A stretch of 64,000 nucleotides of DNA from Tomocerus qinae (GCA_020055645.1 CM034546.1:71610001-71674000), one strand, 5' to 3'; numbered from the stretch's first letter, positions 50,058-59,856 are shown. Notes: a model not told the origin generated them from the sequence alone. A program made the numbers and translations.

Positions 50058-53000
50058 ATGGACAACGTAGACAGTGTGGGAGTTACTGAGGTAAGATTTT
50101 CAAAGATTTGTTAATCGCAGTGTCATTTATTGTATTATTTTGTAACCCCTGACACTCGTACTGTGCGTCTGAAAGACGCTACACTTCAGCGGCCCAAAGT
50201 CCTGTGACTTGCATTGGCTCAGCAAGTCACGAATCCAGAAACCTTCACCTCCAGATCTACTCTGGAAACTCATCAGCACCTGAGCTGATACCTTGCTCTC
50301 CTCTCGGACCGTACGGTCCTTCTACCTTCCTCTCCTGATCCCAGCAGCACTGCTGGCTAGCCTTCTCTTCAAACAGCAGCACTGCTGTCTTCGATCATTC
50401 TTTGCCGAACGGCATATTTCATATCTTCACTACGCTTCACTTCAGAAGACCTAATGTACTAATTAAATTCTAAATTATTTTGTATCTATATTTTAGTAAC
50501 CGAATTGGCATATAATTAATTGGCAGTCTTTTATCTTTGGATCTAATCCACCTACGTGTTCATTTGTAAAATAAAGACTGAAATTGTACAAAATACATCG
50601 AACCTTTTCAAACTCTCTTTCTTTATTTCACCCTTTCTTACGAAAGGTTATTGTTGACTTCCACATACGTCACAATATGGCGCCCAACTAAACGTTGTGA
50701 ATTGTACAAATTCAGTTTTTTTCGTGAAATTTTGAACATTTTGAGGTGTTTTTTTTCTGATAATTGATATCCTATAAACTCATTTTTGATTTCCACTGGT
50801 AGTTTGATGTGCTCTAAAGCTTATTGAGGTGCATAGCTTGCTGCAAACATATATTTTCCGTTATTTTGAAAATTATTGTATTTTTGCTACACGTACAAAA
50901 AGTTGAATTTGTTTGGTTTTTACCATTTACGCTATATTGAGTAAATTTGCTATATCTTGGTAATTAAGTATTCTACACAATTATCATTGATCTCATTGCA
51001 TTCTGCGTAGTTTATTGTGCTCTAAAAAGTAGTAATATATTCAAAATAAATTTCTGAAAATATTATTTTTGTGTCTTTTTAAATGACTCTAAATCGAGTA
51101 CATGTATAAAGTATTGAATTGTATTTTGACCGTGTACCACACATAAGCAAACTTCTTGAGCTTTTTACTAGTTGGTTAGTGCTACTGAGTTTAAGCTAAT
51201 AGATCTTTATCTATCTGTCTCCTGCATAATTTAAATTAGCAAAGTCTAGCTTATCGACATTCTGTGGCCTGTCTAGCGTGAGCAATAGCGATTCTACCGT
51301 ATTCACTACATATTTCATTTTTTTTCGTCTTCTGATTTTCTTCGGATTTGCATCTGACAATTTTCTGTCAGTATTTAAAAATCCTTCTTTCAGTCCAAGG
51401 TCATCTTCAAGTTTATCTTTAAACTTGACATTCATCTTTCAAGGTTGTGTTCTAGTAAACTTGAACTTATTCCAGTATGACTTCTGTTGAAGACCAGCTG
51501 GATGCTTTAAAGGCCGAATTTAAAGACTTGCAAACTGCCCATGCTGATGCCTTAAAATCAATTAAGGTTTTGGAAAAAGCTGCAACTGACTTGCCGCATT
51601 CTATTGTAATAGATGCCGCCTCTGCTATCCCAACGCCGAAATATGACCCGGCACAGATGACACCAAACGCTTTCCTCGACGAAGTTGAGGAATATTTTAT
51701 TCAAAAAGGTGTACATAGAAAGCAATGGCACTTTATGGCGGGTCGACTTCTTGCAACTAATAGTGACAGTGCAAATTGGTTTCGTGGAGTTAAATCCACA
51801 ATTAAAGATTTTACAGGCTTTAGGAAGGAATTCTGTGCATATCATCACTGCGGTAGTTCAAAGGATCTGTTAGTTCAGAAACTTTTTGAAACAAAGCAGC
51901 ATATAGATGATCCTTTCGAAACTTTTTGCTGGAAAATCTCCAATTTGTATACTAAAGCAAGTACTACTGTTACACAGGCCAATATCATTGAACGTATTGT
52001 TAACTCTTGCCTACCTGAGCTCTCAGTGCATTTTCGCACATTAAAAACTACATCAGTAGTCAATTTAATTATCCTTTCAAGAGAAATTATTGCTGACTTA
52101 AATAAAACTAGAGCAGCTCAGGGTAAACAGTTGTTTCGATCTCGTTCAACTGACCCTTTGGTTAAAGTTCAGCCTAAACAACCTTTCAAAAAGTTTACTT
52201 TTAACCCTTCTACCTCTACTACTACTAATAATTCTAGTGGCCAGTCTTCGAGTAAATCTGACACAAATGCTGATTCTGCTCAGTCTACCTCTAACACTGA
52301 CACGTCTTTATTCTGCAAATACTGTAAAAAGACCGGTCATGATGTTTCTATATGTGAAAAGCTAAAGAAAAAGAAACTGACTGAATCTACATCGTCTACT
52401 TCCACTTCGTCCACTTCCGGTTCGGGAAACTCTTCTGGGAAGAAGTGAATTCGGGCTTTACTTCTGCACCCGAATATTTTACTAAAATTGCCCCTAGAGT
52501 TACTGTTAAATTATTTGATAGAATTTTCACAGCTATTCTGGATCCTGCTTCTGATAAAACTTACATCAGTTATGACACAGTAACATCCTTAAAACTACAA
52601 TATAATAAAAAGTCAATGTCACCGGTTACTCTGGCTGACAATTCAAATGTCTATCCACTTGGCTCAATGTCATTAAATATTGCTTTAGCAAATAGATATT
52701 TTGACTTTGATTTTAAAATAATGCGTTCACTTCCTTTTCCGTTGGTACTTGGCCTTGATTTTATTAATCATGCAAATATTCAACTTGATACTCCACGTGG
52801 TAGATTTTTCTTTTCTACCGAACCGAAAATTGAGCATGCTTGTTCTAATAAAGAGTATCTTTGTGCTTTACAAGGTCTCAATAGCCAACAGGAAAAGGAA
52901 ATAAATGATTTGTTGGAAAGTTTTTCGGATGTCGCTAGTGACAAAATTGGGTGTACTCCCTTAATACAGTGCAAACTTGATGTAACAGGACCACCTATTG

Positions 53001-56000
53001 CTCAGAAACCATACCGCATTTCCCCAGCTAAAAATGAAATTTTAAATTCGATGATAAAGGACATGCTACGTTTAGGCATAATTTCACCTTCCACTTCCGA
53101 GTGGGCTTCTCCTGTGCATCTGCACAAAGAAGGTGAAAAATACAGATTCACTTTAGACTGTCGTAAAGTCAATCAGCGAACGAAAAGTGATCCGTATGTC
53201 TTCCGTCACATTCCTGACTTACTCCAACGAGCTGGAAGAGCTAAATTTATTTCAGTTTTAGATAAACGGAAAGGTTACTGGCAATTTCCTATGCACCCAG
53301 ATTCTGTTGATTACACAGCTTTTGTCTGTGAATTAGGAAAATTTTCTTTTAATCGTTTACCTTTTGGCCTCAAAACAGCTCCTAGTATTTACCAAAGATT
53401 TATGGATGAATTGTTAGCTGAATGTCGCGGTAAATTTGCTGATGCGTTCTTAGACGATATTATAATATATTCGAATTCTTGGGAGGAACACGTCCTTCAT
53501 GTTAAGTTCGTGCTAGAAAAGCTCCGCTCAGCAAACTTTACCATAAATCTCGACAAGTGTAATTTTGGAAAAACTACTGTTAAGTATCTAGGCTTTATTA
53601 TTTCACCTGATGGTGTTAAAGCCGATCCGGATAAAATTTCAGCAGTGAAAAATTACCCTATTCCAAAGTCCCCCAAGGACATTAAACGCTTTCTCGGATT
53701 TTGTGGGTGGTACCGCCATTTTATTGATCACTTTAGTGATATAGCCGCCCCTTTAAATAAACTTTTACGGAAAAGTGAAAAATTCCGCTGGGGTGATGCA
53801 CAACAACAAGCTTTTGACAAATTTATTCATGCTTTGTGTAATACTGTTACTCTATCTGTCCCTGATTTTTCTAAACCCTTCATTCTTCGTACGGATGCAT
53901 CTGATGTTGGAATTGCTGGAGTTTTGGCTCAAGTTTCAGATTTGCCATCCGATCAAAGTGTCAATTCAGTTTTGACTCAGATGACTCATTCTGGTCGTGA
54001 ACGACCTATTGCTTTTGCGAGTCGATCTTTGTCTAAAACTGAATCCAATTACCATGCATGTGAGAAAGAATGCCTTGCTATCATCTGGGCTCTTAAAAAG
54101 TTTGAACACTATCTTGATGGACAAGAATTTCAGCTTCAAACTGACAATAAGGCTCTTCTTTGGCTTCACAGTATGCGCGATACCAACAGCAAATTAACGC
54201 GCTGGGCTTTAAAAATCCAAGATTTTCAGCCCATAATTTCTCACATTAAAGGAAAACTTAATGTAGTCAGCGATGCACTTTCACGTGCCCCAGTCGGTAA
54301 GCCTGAGGAAGAAACTATTAATGAGGAAATGTTTCCTCCAGTCCAGTTTCCATCTCATATTCTCCTTACTACTATTACCAATACTATTACTTTGACTTCA
54401 ATAAAAGAGCAGCAAGCTCTTGACTCAGAAGTTCAGGCTTTATTGACAGATTTACCTCCGGGTTTTAATGTTGTGAATGGAGTTCTGTACAAGTTTGGTA
54501 AATACGGGGGCCGATATCCTTTCATTCCAAGATCTTTACGAAATGACATTTTGTCGTATTTTCATGATCGTTCCGAAAGTGGTCACATGGGCTACCGAAA
54601 AACAATACTTCGGCTGTTACGTCGAGTATTCTGGTTCAATATGCATGAAGATGTGTATTCATACGTGAAATCTTGTCACGTTTGTCAGTCGACAAAATCC
54701 CCCAATACTCTACCTTCGGGCCAACTCCAAAGTGTAAAAACTTCTGGTCCATGGGATCTTTTGGCTGTCGACCTAATTGGTGTTTTACCTACTACTGCGA
54801 GTAGAAATACTCAACTTCTCGTTATTGTTGACCATTTTACGAAATGGGTTGAACTTTTCCCTTTGCGCGATGGGAAAGCTCACAGGATTGCGAATATTCT
54901 ACATAAAGAGATATTTTGTAGGTGGGGAGCTCCAGCAGCTCTTCTTTCAGACAACGGTTCCAATTTCCGTTCTTCTACCGTGGCAAATTTGTGCAAAATC
55001 TGGAAGATTAAGCACAGATTCACAACTTCGTATCACCCTCAGTGCAATATTGCTGAGCGAGTCAATCGCAACATACGAGCAATTCTTTCTTCTTATCTTG
55101 CTCAAAAACATTCCAAATGGGATGAATTTTTACCAGAAGTTGCCCTCGCACTACGTACTGCGGTTAGTGAAACGACTGGATTTAGTCCAGCTATGTTGAA
55201 TTTGGGACGTGAAATCTCTATGCCTTTTGACAGATGGATTTCCGAGGAGTCTGATGACGAAATGCAATCTAGAAGTAATTATAAATCCGAGTTACTCAGT
55301 ACATTTGTGAAAGTGTATGCACAGGCTCGGAAAAATATCGAAATTGCTCACAGTAGGCAGGCTAAACACTATAATAAAAATCATAAGTTGACTTCTTTTT
55401 CTGTTGGAGATCTAGTATTGCTACGCACTCATCCACTCTCCAACAAGCTCAAAAAGTTTATAAAGAAGTTTGCTTTCCGCTGGCAAGGTCCTCATAAAAT
55501 TATAAGAAAATGTTCTAATGTTACTTATGAGTTGGCTGGTGTGCCAGATAATGTTAGTTTAGGTGTACATAATATTATGAACCTTAAACCTTACTTTGAT
55601 CGGCCTGATGGAATTTCTACGGTACCAATGTTAATTCCTGAAAGTGCCGAGTCTGTTGATATTGTACATCATAATTATAATCTTCGTTCTAGAAATTCTT
55701 AGGATTATTTTATGATTATTTACATTATTTCAAATTTTTTCATGCCCACAGCGGGGGGCCTATGTTACTAGTTTTTAGCTAATACCTTAGCAATTTAATT
55801 TCTTGTATATTTTTGAGTTGCGCATTGTTGCCACATTCTGTAAATGTATGCTAGTTGCTATTAATCATTTAGTTGCTCATAATTGCTATTTTCTTTTTTG
55901 CTTTTTGGCATTTCTGTTTGTAGATAATGGCTAAAGTTATTGACACTAAAGTTGAAGGCACCATTCAGCTTAATACTGAATCTGTTCGTGAGTTTGCTAA

Positions 56001-59000
56001 CCGTGCCTACCGGGAAATGTATGCAAAAGTTGGATTACTACTCCCAATCGTTCATTTTAACGCTCTGCATTTAGACGACGTGTTGACAGGCCTTCACCCT
56101 TTCTGGAAAGAAGCCCTAAAAGATAATCCTCCTCCAAAATCTCGCCAAGAATTGTTTTGCCAAATCGACACATGGCTTGACTCTCCTGTCACTGCACCTG
56201 ATCTTGCCATCACTATTTCTCAACGGACTGCAGCCATTGACCAATTGAGATGCAAGAAATGTGGTGGGCTAAACCACCGTCCTAGTGAGTGTAAAGAGAA
56301 ATGAAACAACAGATGGTGCAAGGAGCAGAAACGGCTTTTCAAATCCAGAAAAGGTTTAGAGGGGGGCCGTGTAACCCCTGACACTCGTACTGTGCGTCTG
56401 AAAGACGCTACACTTCAGCGGCCCAAAGTCCTGTGACTTGCATTGGCTCAGCAAGTCACGAATCCAGAAACCTTCACCTCCAGATCTACTCTGGAAACTC
56501 ATCAGCACCTGAGCTGATACCTTGCTCTCCTCTCGGACCGTACGGTCCTTCTACCTTCCTCTCCTGATCCCAGCAGCACTGCTGGCTAGCCTTCTCTTCA
56601 AACAGCAGCACTGCTGTCTTCGATCATTCTTTGCCGAACGGCATATTTCATATCTTCACTACGCTTCACTTCAGAAGACCTAATGTACTAATTAAATTCT
56701 AAATTATTTTGTATCTATATTTTAGTAACCGAATTGGCATATAATTAATTGGCAGTCTTTTATCTTTGGATCTAATCCACCTACGTGTTCATTTGTAAAA
56801 TAAAGACTGAAATTGTACAAAATACATCGAACCTTTTCAAACTCTCTTTCTTTATTTCACCCTTTCTTACGAAAGGTTATTGTTGACTTCCACATACGTC
56901 ACAATTTAAAATACAAAACTCTGGATTGTTTAACCCTAGAATGCCCGCAGTGGTCCATCCATGGATTTTGGGTATTTTTTCTATCATAGCTTCGAGCAGA
57001 TATGCCTTACAACCTCAAGGATTTTTGTATTTGTCAAGAATGCGTTTCTCTCGTTATGTAGAAAATTTCATTAACATCAGTTGATATTTAAGGCAAAATA
57101 AAATAAAAAACTGAAAAGTGGGACCACTTTTCTACGCTAATGCCCAAGCTAGTCCATCCATGGACAGTGATGGTTTCAAAATCCCTGAGTCCATGGGTGG
57201 ACCACCTCTTGTAAAATTATTGCTGGTGGGGCATATTATTTATGAAACCGTGCTCCGAACCCTGATAGTCAAAAATTCCCAAGCAATCCACACGTGGACA
57301 ACCAATCACAACGCACAGCCATGCATGGACTTCTTGGGCATTAACGTTTTTTTACGTCCTGGGAAGACTAGGGTTAAATAATGTTGTGATTCTTGTTCTC
57401 ATGGAATATTAATTGTTGTTTGTGCGGTTTTAAGATTTGTTTTTTCCCAATTTAGTTCACGGAAGAAGTGTATAGTTGCCGTTGGAATATCAACAATTTC
57501 AAGAAATTATTTGAAAATAGAAATTCGATGGATAAAATAATGTCTCCGTTGTTCAAAAATTCTAACGACATCTCAAATGAACTGCAATGGTAATTTTTTT
57601 ATTTTATGACGTGCATGCAAAAGAATAATTAAATTACTCGTTTTATGCTGCATGAGAATGAATTCTTTACTTGGACTGATATAATTAATACAATAAGTTA
57701 CAATTTATGTTTAAAAGGAAATTAAGTATCAAGTCATCGACGGACAACGTTTATCTATATTTGTATTTTCTCAATAACAAACAGCCAGCGATAGTTGCAG
57801 TACAATTTGAATTGTTGGACTCCCAAGACAAGCCGAGACAAATAGGTAATTGCATTTCTCCGTTGTATCTACCTGATAAAATATGAAAACCATATTCAGG
57901 ACTTGATATTTATTTCTCTTCTACCTGTTAATATTTGCAGAAACAAAGGACTACAAAAAATCCTTTCTCCCCGATGACAACTTTTACATATCCAAAATGG
58001 TAAACACTGCGAAATTATTTGATCCGTCAAATAAATTGCTGGAAGAAGACATACTCAGAATCCACTGCCGAATCACGAAGAAAGTAAATACAAGTCAAGT
58101 ATTTCCTGGTCTAAAAGCAGAAGCTGAAAAATATACTTCCTCCCGTAAAAATTATTTTACTTCGGACCTGGTTAAACTTTGGACATCTTCAGCTCTGTCG
58201 GATGTCTCTATTCAGACCACTTCCGCCACTTTGAAGGCACACAAAGTTATTCTCTCCTGTAAGCGTTTTACATCTCACACTTCTTTATTAGCTATAACAG
58301 TGTTATAGTTTTAGAAGCAAAAAATCGATGGAATTTAAAAAAACTAATTATTTGTTATATTTGTTTTAAATGTATAGGTCGAAGTTCTTTCTTTGCGGCC
58401 ATGTTCCAGAACCAAATGTCCGAGTCCATCAACAACATTGTGAAAATTCTGGAATTCGACCATGACATCGTCAGTGCGATGCTGGAATACATTTATTGGT
58501 ATAATGTTATTGAATTCCAATATTACTGGGTTTTAAAAAAGGAGTTATACAATCGGTTTGTTGTTGGGGTTAAAACAGAATTGAAAGCAAAGTATAATTT
58601 TTATTTAGTGGGGAGATATCTGAAGACGTCCTGGCAACAAATTCCCTTGAGGTGTTCAAAATTGCGCATTTGTATGACATCAAAGGATTGAAGGAGAATG
58701 CAGAGGAATATGCTACTTCCCACCTATCTATTAATAACGTCGTGGATTCACTCATTCTTGCCGACAAGTATGAAGTTCCGAATTTGAAGGAGAAAGCCAT
58801 TGCCTTTTTGAATATGTAAGTTTTTAACTAATTACTCTTATTGATGTATTTAAATATGTTTTCGTAAAACTAAACTAAATAAAATATGTAATTGTAATTT
58901 AATATATTACTAATGATGTACATAAGGAACAAAGCCACATTGGTGAAGACTGGAGGATCTAAGAAAATCACTGACTACAAACCTTCGTTATTGCTGGAAC

Positions 59001-59020
59001 TATATCATCGGACTCACTAA
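50058..59020 (+). CDS. MATH-BTB protein 7, intron 1 carrying a gypsy element
   Basis: Predicted Cullin-3 adaptor. The exons are 50058-50090, 57456-57589, 57718-57845, 57941-58258, 58378-58498, 58609-58815 and 58927-59020. From the internal ATG they join in phase to 344 residues with no stop. MATH is about 12-160 (EEVYSCRWNINNF). BTB is about 180-280 (LSDVSI...LKAHKVILSC, ending EYIYWCGE). The tail ends LLELYHRTH. Intron 1 has grown to 7.4 kb by insertion of a Ty3/gypsy element (50141-56903) and a TTAA-flanked MITE (56934-57373). The original start is frameshifted, and the substitute ATG aligns with Met14 of gene 4. Its domains are intact, but splicing and expression across the insertion are uncertain. 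Confidence 0.75.
50141..50674 (+). repeat. 5' LTR of the gypsy element
   Basis: It begins TGTAACCCCTGACAC and ends ACGTCACA, 534 bp, with a typical TG...CA. AATAAA lies near 50570. It carries several CAGCAGCACTGCTG palindromes at about 50341-50388. By eye it is identical to the 3' copy. Confidence 0.95.
50678..50690 (+). promoter_or_regulatory. Primer binding site
   Basis: TGGCGCCCAAC starts three bases after the LTR and would pair with the 3' end of a tRNA ending GTTGGGCGCCA. A tRNA-Lys-type primer is plausible from gypsy elements in general. The host tRNA is not in this window. Confidence 0.7.
51477..52448 (+). CDS. gag: Gag polyprotein of the gypsy element
   Basis: The 323-residue structural protein forms the particle that packages element RNA. 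A predicted coiled-coil start (about 5-45) precedes a capsid-like region (about 60-230) containing FLDEVEEYFIQKG and FETFCWKISNLYTKA. A Ser/Thr/Asn-rich linker follows, then one CCHC zinc knuckle, CKYCKKTGHDVSIC, near residue 280. The end is Lys- and Ser/Thr-rich. The ATG at 51477 is the first in frame after an 800-base leader. It stops 18 bases after a GGGAAAC slippery site and overlaps the pol frame. Confidence 0.9.
   Translation: MTSVEDQLDALKAEFKDLQTAHADALKSIKVLEKAATDLPHSIVIDAASAIPTPKYDPAQMTPNAFLDEVEEYFIQKGVHRKQWHFMAGRLLATNSDSANWFRGVKSTIKDFTGFRKEFCAYHHCGSSKDLLVQKLFETKQHIDDPFETFCWKISNLYTKASTTVTQANIIERIVNSCLPELSVHFRTLKTTSVVNLIILSREIIADLNKTRAAQGKQLFRSRSTDPLVKVQPKQPFKKFTFNPSTSTTTNNSSGQSSSKSDTNADSAQSTSNTDTSLFCKYCKKTGHDVSICEKLKKKKLTESTSSTSTSSTSGSGNSSGKK
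52424..52430 (+). promoter_or_regulatory. Candidate -1 ribosomal frameshift site
   Basis: GGGAAAC is read as G-GGA-AAC in the gag frame, the canonical X-XXY-YYZ arrangement. Slipping back one base gives GGG-AAA-CTC, which is exactly the pol frame and stays open to 55702. The same heptamer is a known retroviral -1 site. A downstream stimulatory structure was not demonstrated. Confidence 0.7.
52433..55702 (+). CDS. pol: Pol polyprotein of the gypsy element (frameshift-expressed)
   Basis: Enzymes for reverse transcription and integration. It is open in the -1 frame relative to gag, 1,085 codons from 52445. The protease-like region has ILDPASDKTY near residue 31-40, where DTG is expected. The reverse transcriptase catalytic box is FLDD (335-338) instead of the usual YxDD. 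RNase H starts around TDASDVGIAG, with the HACEKECLAI and TDNKALLW segments. Integrase has an H-H-C-C zinc site (SGHMG, CHVC) and catalytic Asp776, Asp836 and Glu871. The C-terminus ends NLRSRNS with no chromodomain recognised. There are no stops or frameshifts, so it appears potentially active apart from the protease question. Confidence 0.93.
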   Translation, partial: FWEEVNSGFTSAPEYFTKIAPRVTVKLFDRIFTAILDPASDKTYISYDTVTSLKLQYNKKSMSPVTLADNSNVYPLGSMSLNIALANRYFDFDFKIMRSLPFPLVLGLDFINHANIQLDTPRGRFFFSTEPKIEHACSNKEYLCALQGLNSQQEKEINDLLESFSDVASDKIGCTPLIQCKLDVTGPPIAQKPYRISPAKNEILNSMIKDMLRLGIISPSTSEWASPVHLHKEGEKYRFTLDCRKVNQRTKSDPYVFRHIPDLLQRAGRAKFISVLDKRKGYWQFPMHPDSVDYTAFVCELGKFSFNRLPFGLKTAPSIYQRFMDELLAECRGKFADAFLDDIIIYSNSWEEHVLHVKFVLEKLRSANFTINLDKCNFGKTTVKYLGFIISPDGVKADPDKISAVKNYPIPKSPKDIKRFLGFCGWYRHFIDHFSDIAAPLNKLLRKSEKFRWGDAQQQAFDKFIHALCNTVTLSVPDFSKPFILRTDASDVGIAGVLAQVSDLPSDQSVNSVLTQMTHSGRERPIAFASRSLSKTESNYHACEKECLAIIWALKKFEHYLDGQEFQLQTDNKALLWLHSMRDTNSKLTRWALKIQDFQPIISHIKGKLNVVSDALSRAPVGKPEEETINEEMFPPVQFPSHILLTTITNTITLTSIKEQQALDSEVQALLTDLPPGFNVVNGVLYKFGKYGGRYPFIPRSLRNDILSYFHDRSESGHMGYRKTILRLLRRVFWFNMHEDVYSYVKSCHVCQSTKSPNTLPSGQLQSVKTSGPWDLLAVDLIGVLPTTASRNTQLLVIVDHFTKWVELFPLRDGKAHRIANILHKEIFCRWGAPAALLSDNGSNFRSSTVANLCKIWKIKHRFTTSYHPQCNIAERVNRNIRAILSSYLAQKHSKWDEFLPEVALALRTAVSETTGFSPAMLNLGREISMPFDRWISEESDDEMQSRSNYKSELLSTFVKVYAQARKNIEIAHSRQAKHYNKNHKLTSFSVGDLVLLRTHPLSNKLKKFIKKFAFRWQGPHKIIRKCSNVTYELAGVPDNVSLGVHNIMNLKPYFDRPDGISTVPMLIPESAESVDIVHHNYNLRSRNS
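55927..56304 (+). CDS. Third ORF of the gypsy element, small zinc-knuckle protein
   Basis: The 125-residue ORF lies between pol and the 3' LTR, where an env would sit. It has no signal peptide or membrane segment. It ends with a CCHC knuckle, CKKCGGLNHRPSEC, and the preceding region (FANRAYREMY, VLTGLHPFWKEAL) resembles the end of a retrotransposon capsid. It therefore looks like a second, partial Gag, possibly captured from another element. The start ATG at 55927 follows a 220-base gap after pol, so a spliced or subgenomic mRNA would be needed. The function is unknown; RNA chaperoning is one option. Confidence 0.65.
   Translation: MAKVIDTKVEGTIQLNTESVREFANRAYREMYAKVGLLLPIVHFNALHLDDVLTGLHPFWKEALKDNPPPKSRQELFCQIDTWLDSPVTAPDLAITISQRTAAIDQLRCKKCGGLNHRPSECKEK
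56353..56369 (+). promoter_or_regulatory. Polypurine tract
   Basis: GGTTTAGAGGGGGGCC immediately precedes the 3' LTR and fits the plus-strand primer position. Confidence 0.75.
56370..56903 (+). repeat. 3' LTR of the gypsy element
   Basis: It is 534 bp, the same length as the 5' LTR and identical to it on reading. ATTT follows as the target-site duplication. Confidence 0.95.
56934..57373. mobile_element. piggyBac-like MITE flanked by TTAA
   Basis: TTAA (56930-56933) precedes CCCTAGAATGCCC. The right end GGGAAGACTAGGG is followed by TTAA (57374-57377). The CCCTAG ends and TTAA duplication are the signature of piggyBac-type insertion. The interior has several near-palindromes around CCATGGATGGA. 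The 87-codon ORF inside has no recognisable domain. Confidence 0.75.
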
Positions 59021-59256
59021 AAGGATTATTTCTACCGAAACTCGGCAATTATTATTATTATTGTAATCATGTTGTCTATTGTGGCTGTTGATTGTTAGGT
59101 ATCTTATCTTATGTTGTTGTTAGGAATTGTTGTTAACATGTTACTTTATTACTCACTTGATTGACTGCTTACTTAATTGCTTTGATTTAGTTAATGAGTT
59201 ACTCAATGAAATGTTTTTAATTACTTGATTCATAATATTATATACACTTTGTGGGT
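59021..59256. other. 3' flank of MATH-BTB gene 7
   Basis: The sequence is collinear with the 3' flank of gene 6 (reverse strand about 47320-47468) up to ACACTTTGTGGGTG. There it stops abruptly at the start of the BEL/Pao element. Confidence 0.7.
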
Positions 59257-59790
59257 GTGGAAATCTCCAGCATAAAGTCAATATGTAATATGCATTTACG
59301 ATTTAGAAAGGATGTAAATGCTTCTTGAACTTTTGTGCTGGTTTCCCTTAAGGTTGTACGATCGTATGACTATTTCCAATCATATTTAAATTAAGTAGTG
59401 AACTCTTGCACTAAATATGAATGTATGAGCCAAACCCGACTCGCAGAGAACTAATTGAATAATTATTTTCTGGAAGCCGGATGGCACTTGAATGTATGAA
59501 GGTAATCTGTGTCAACTCATCATGATAAATATGTGTGACTTACCTGAACTTTAATCACTAGCATTTCTGCTGTTCTCTGGAACACTACACACCTCTCTTC
59601 TCTTGTAAATAAAATTACTTTAGAGTTATACGTTCTCTCTGACCACACTAGTCTCATTTCGCCCTTATCTAAAGTAGGCTCATCTTTGACTTAGACTTTT
59701 TTACTCTCACATCTTCAAGAAATTCACCTCCTACCGATTCTCAAGAACTTGTGTTCTCAATCACCCAGCAAAGGTTTTGCAAAATTGAGA
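59257..59790 (+). repeat. 5' LTR of the BEL/Pao element
   Basis: The left edge is set to within 2 bases by comparison with the uninterrupted gene 6 flank. The sequence starts TGTGGAAATCTCC or TGGAAATCTCC. AATAAA lies at 59608. The right edge is approximate, set by the primer-site candidate TGGCGCCCCTGG at 59793. The partner LTR lies outside the window. Confidence 0.65.
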
Positions 59791-59792
59791 TC

Positions 59793-59805
59793 TGGCGCCC
59801 CTGGT
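59793..59805 (+). promoter_or_regulatory. Primer binding site candidate of the BEL/Pao element
   Basis: TGGCGCCCCTGG has the usual TGG start of a tRNA-complementary site and lies 64 bases before the polyprotein ATG. The matching tRNA was not identified. Confidence 0.45.
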
Positions 59806-59856
59806 TAGGCGGAAGAATCTACAATTTTTTGAAAGAAAAAGTGAAAAGTTTCGAAG

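Larger units (their letters stand above)
50137..56907 (+). mobile_element. Complete Ty3/gypsy LTR retrotransposon
   Basis: The order is LTR, primer site, gag, pol, a third ORF, polypurine tract, LTR. The 4-bp duplication ATTT flanks it (50137-50140 and 56904-56907). The LTRs look identical by eye over 534 bp, so the insertion is recent. Domain order in pol is protease, reverse transcriptase, RNase H, integrase, which is diagnostic of Ty3/gypsy. The insertion has the same orientation as the host gene, so its LTR polyadenylation signal could truncate the host transcript. Confidence 0.95.

Noticed and set aside
55927-56304. Envelope gene of an errantivirus-like element
   Set aside because: The ORF after pol is short, has no signal peptide, furin-like site or membrane anchor, and ends in a zinc knuckle.
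57118-57381. 87-codon ORF between the gypsy element and MATH-BTB 7 exon 2
   Set aside because: It lies wholly within the TTAA-flanked MITE and its sequence comes from repeated CCATGGATGGA motifs.
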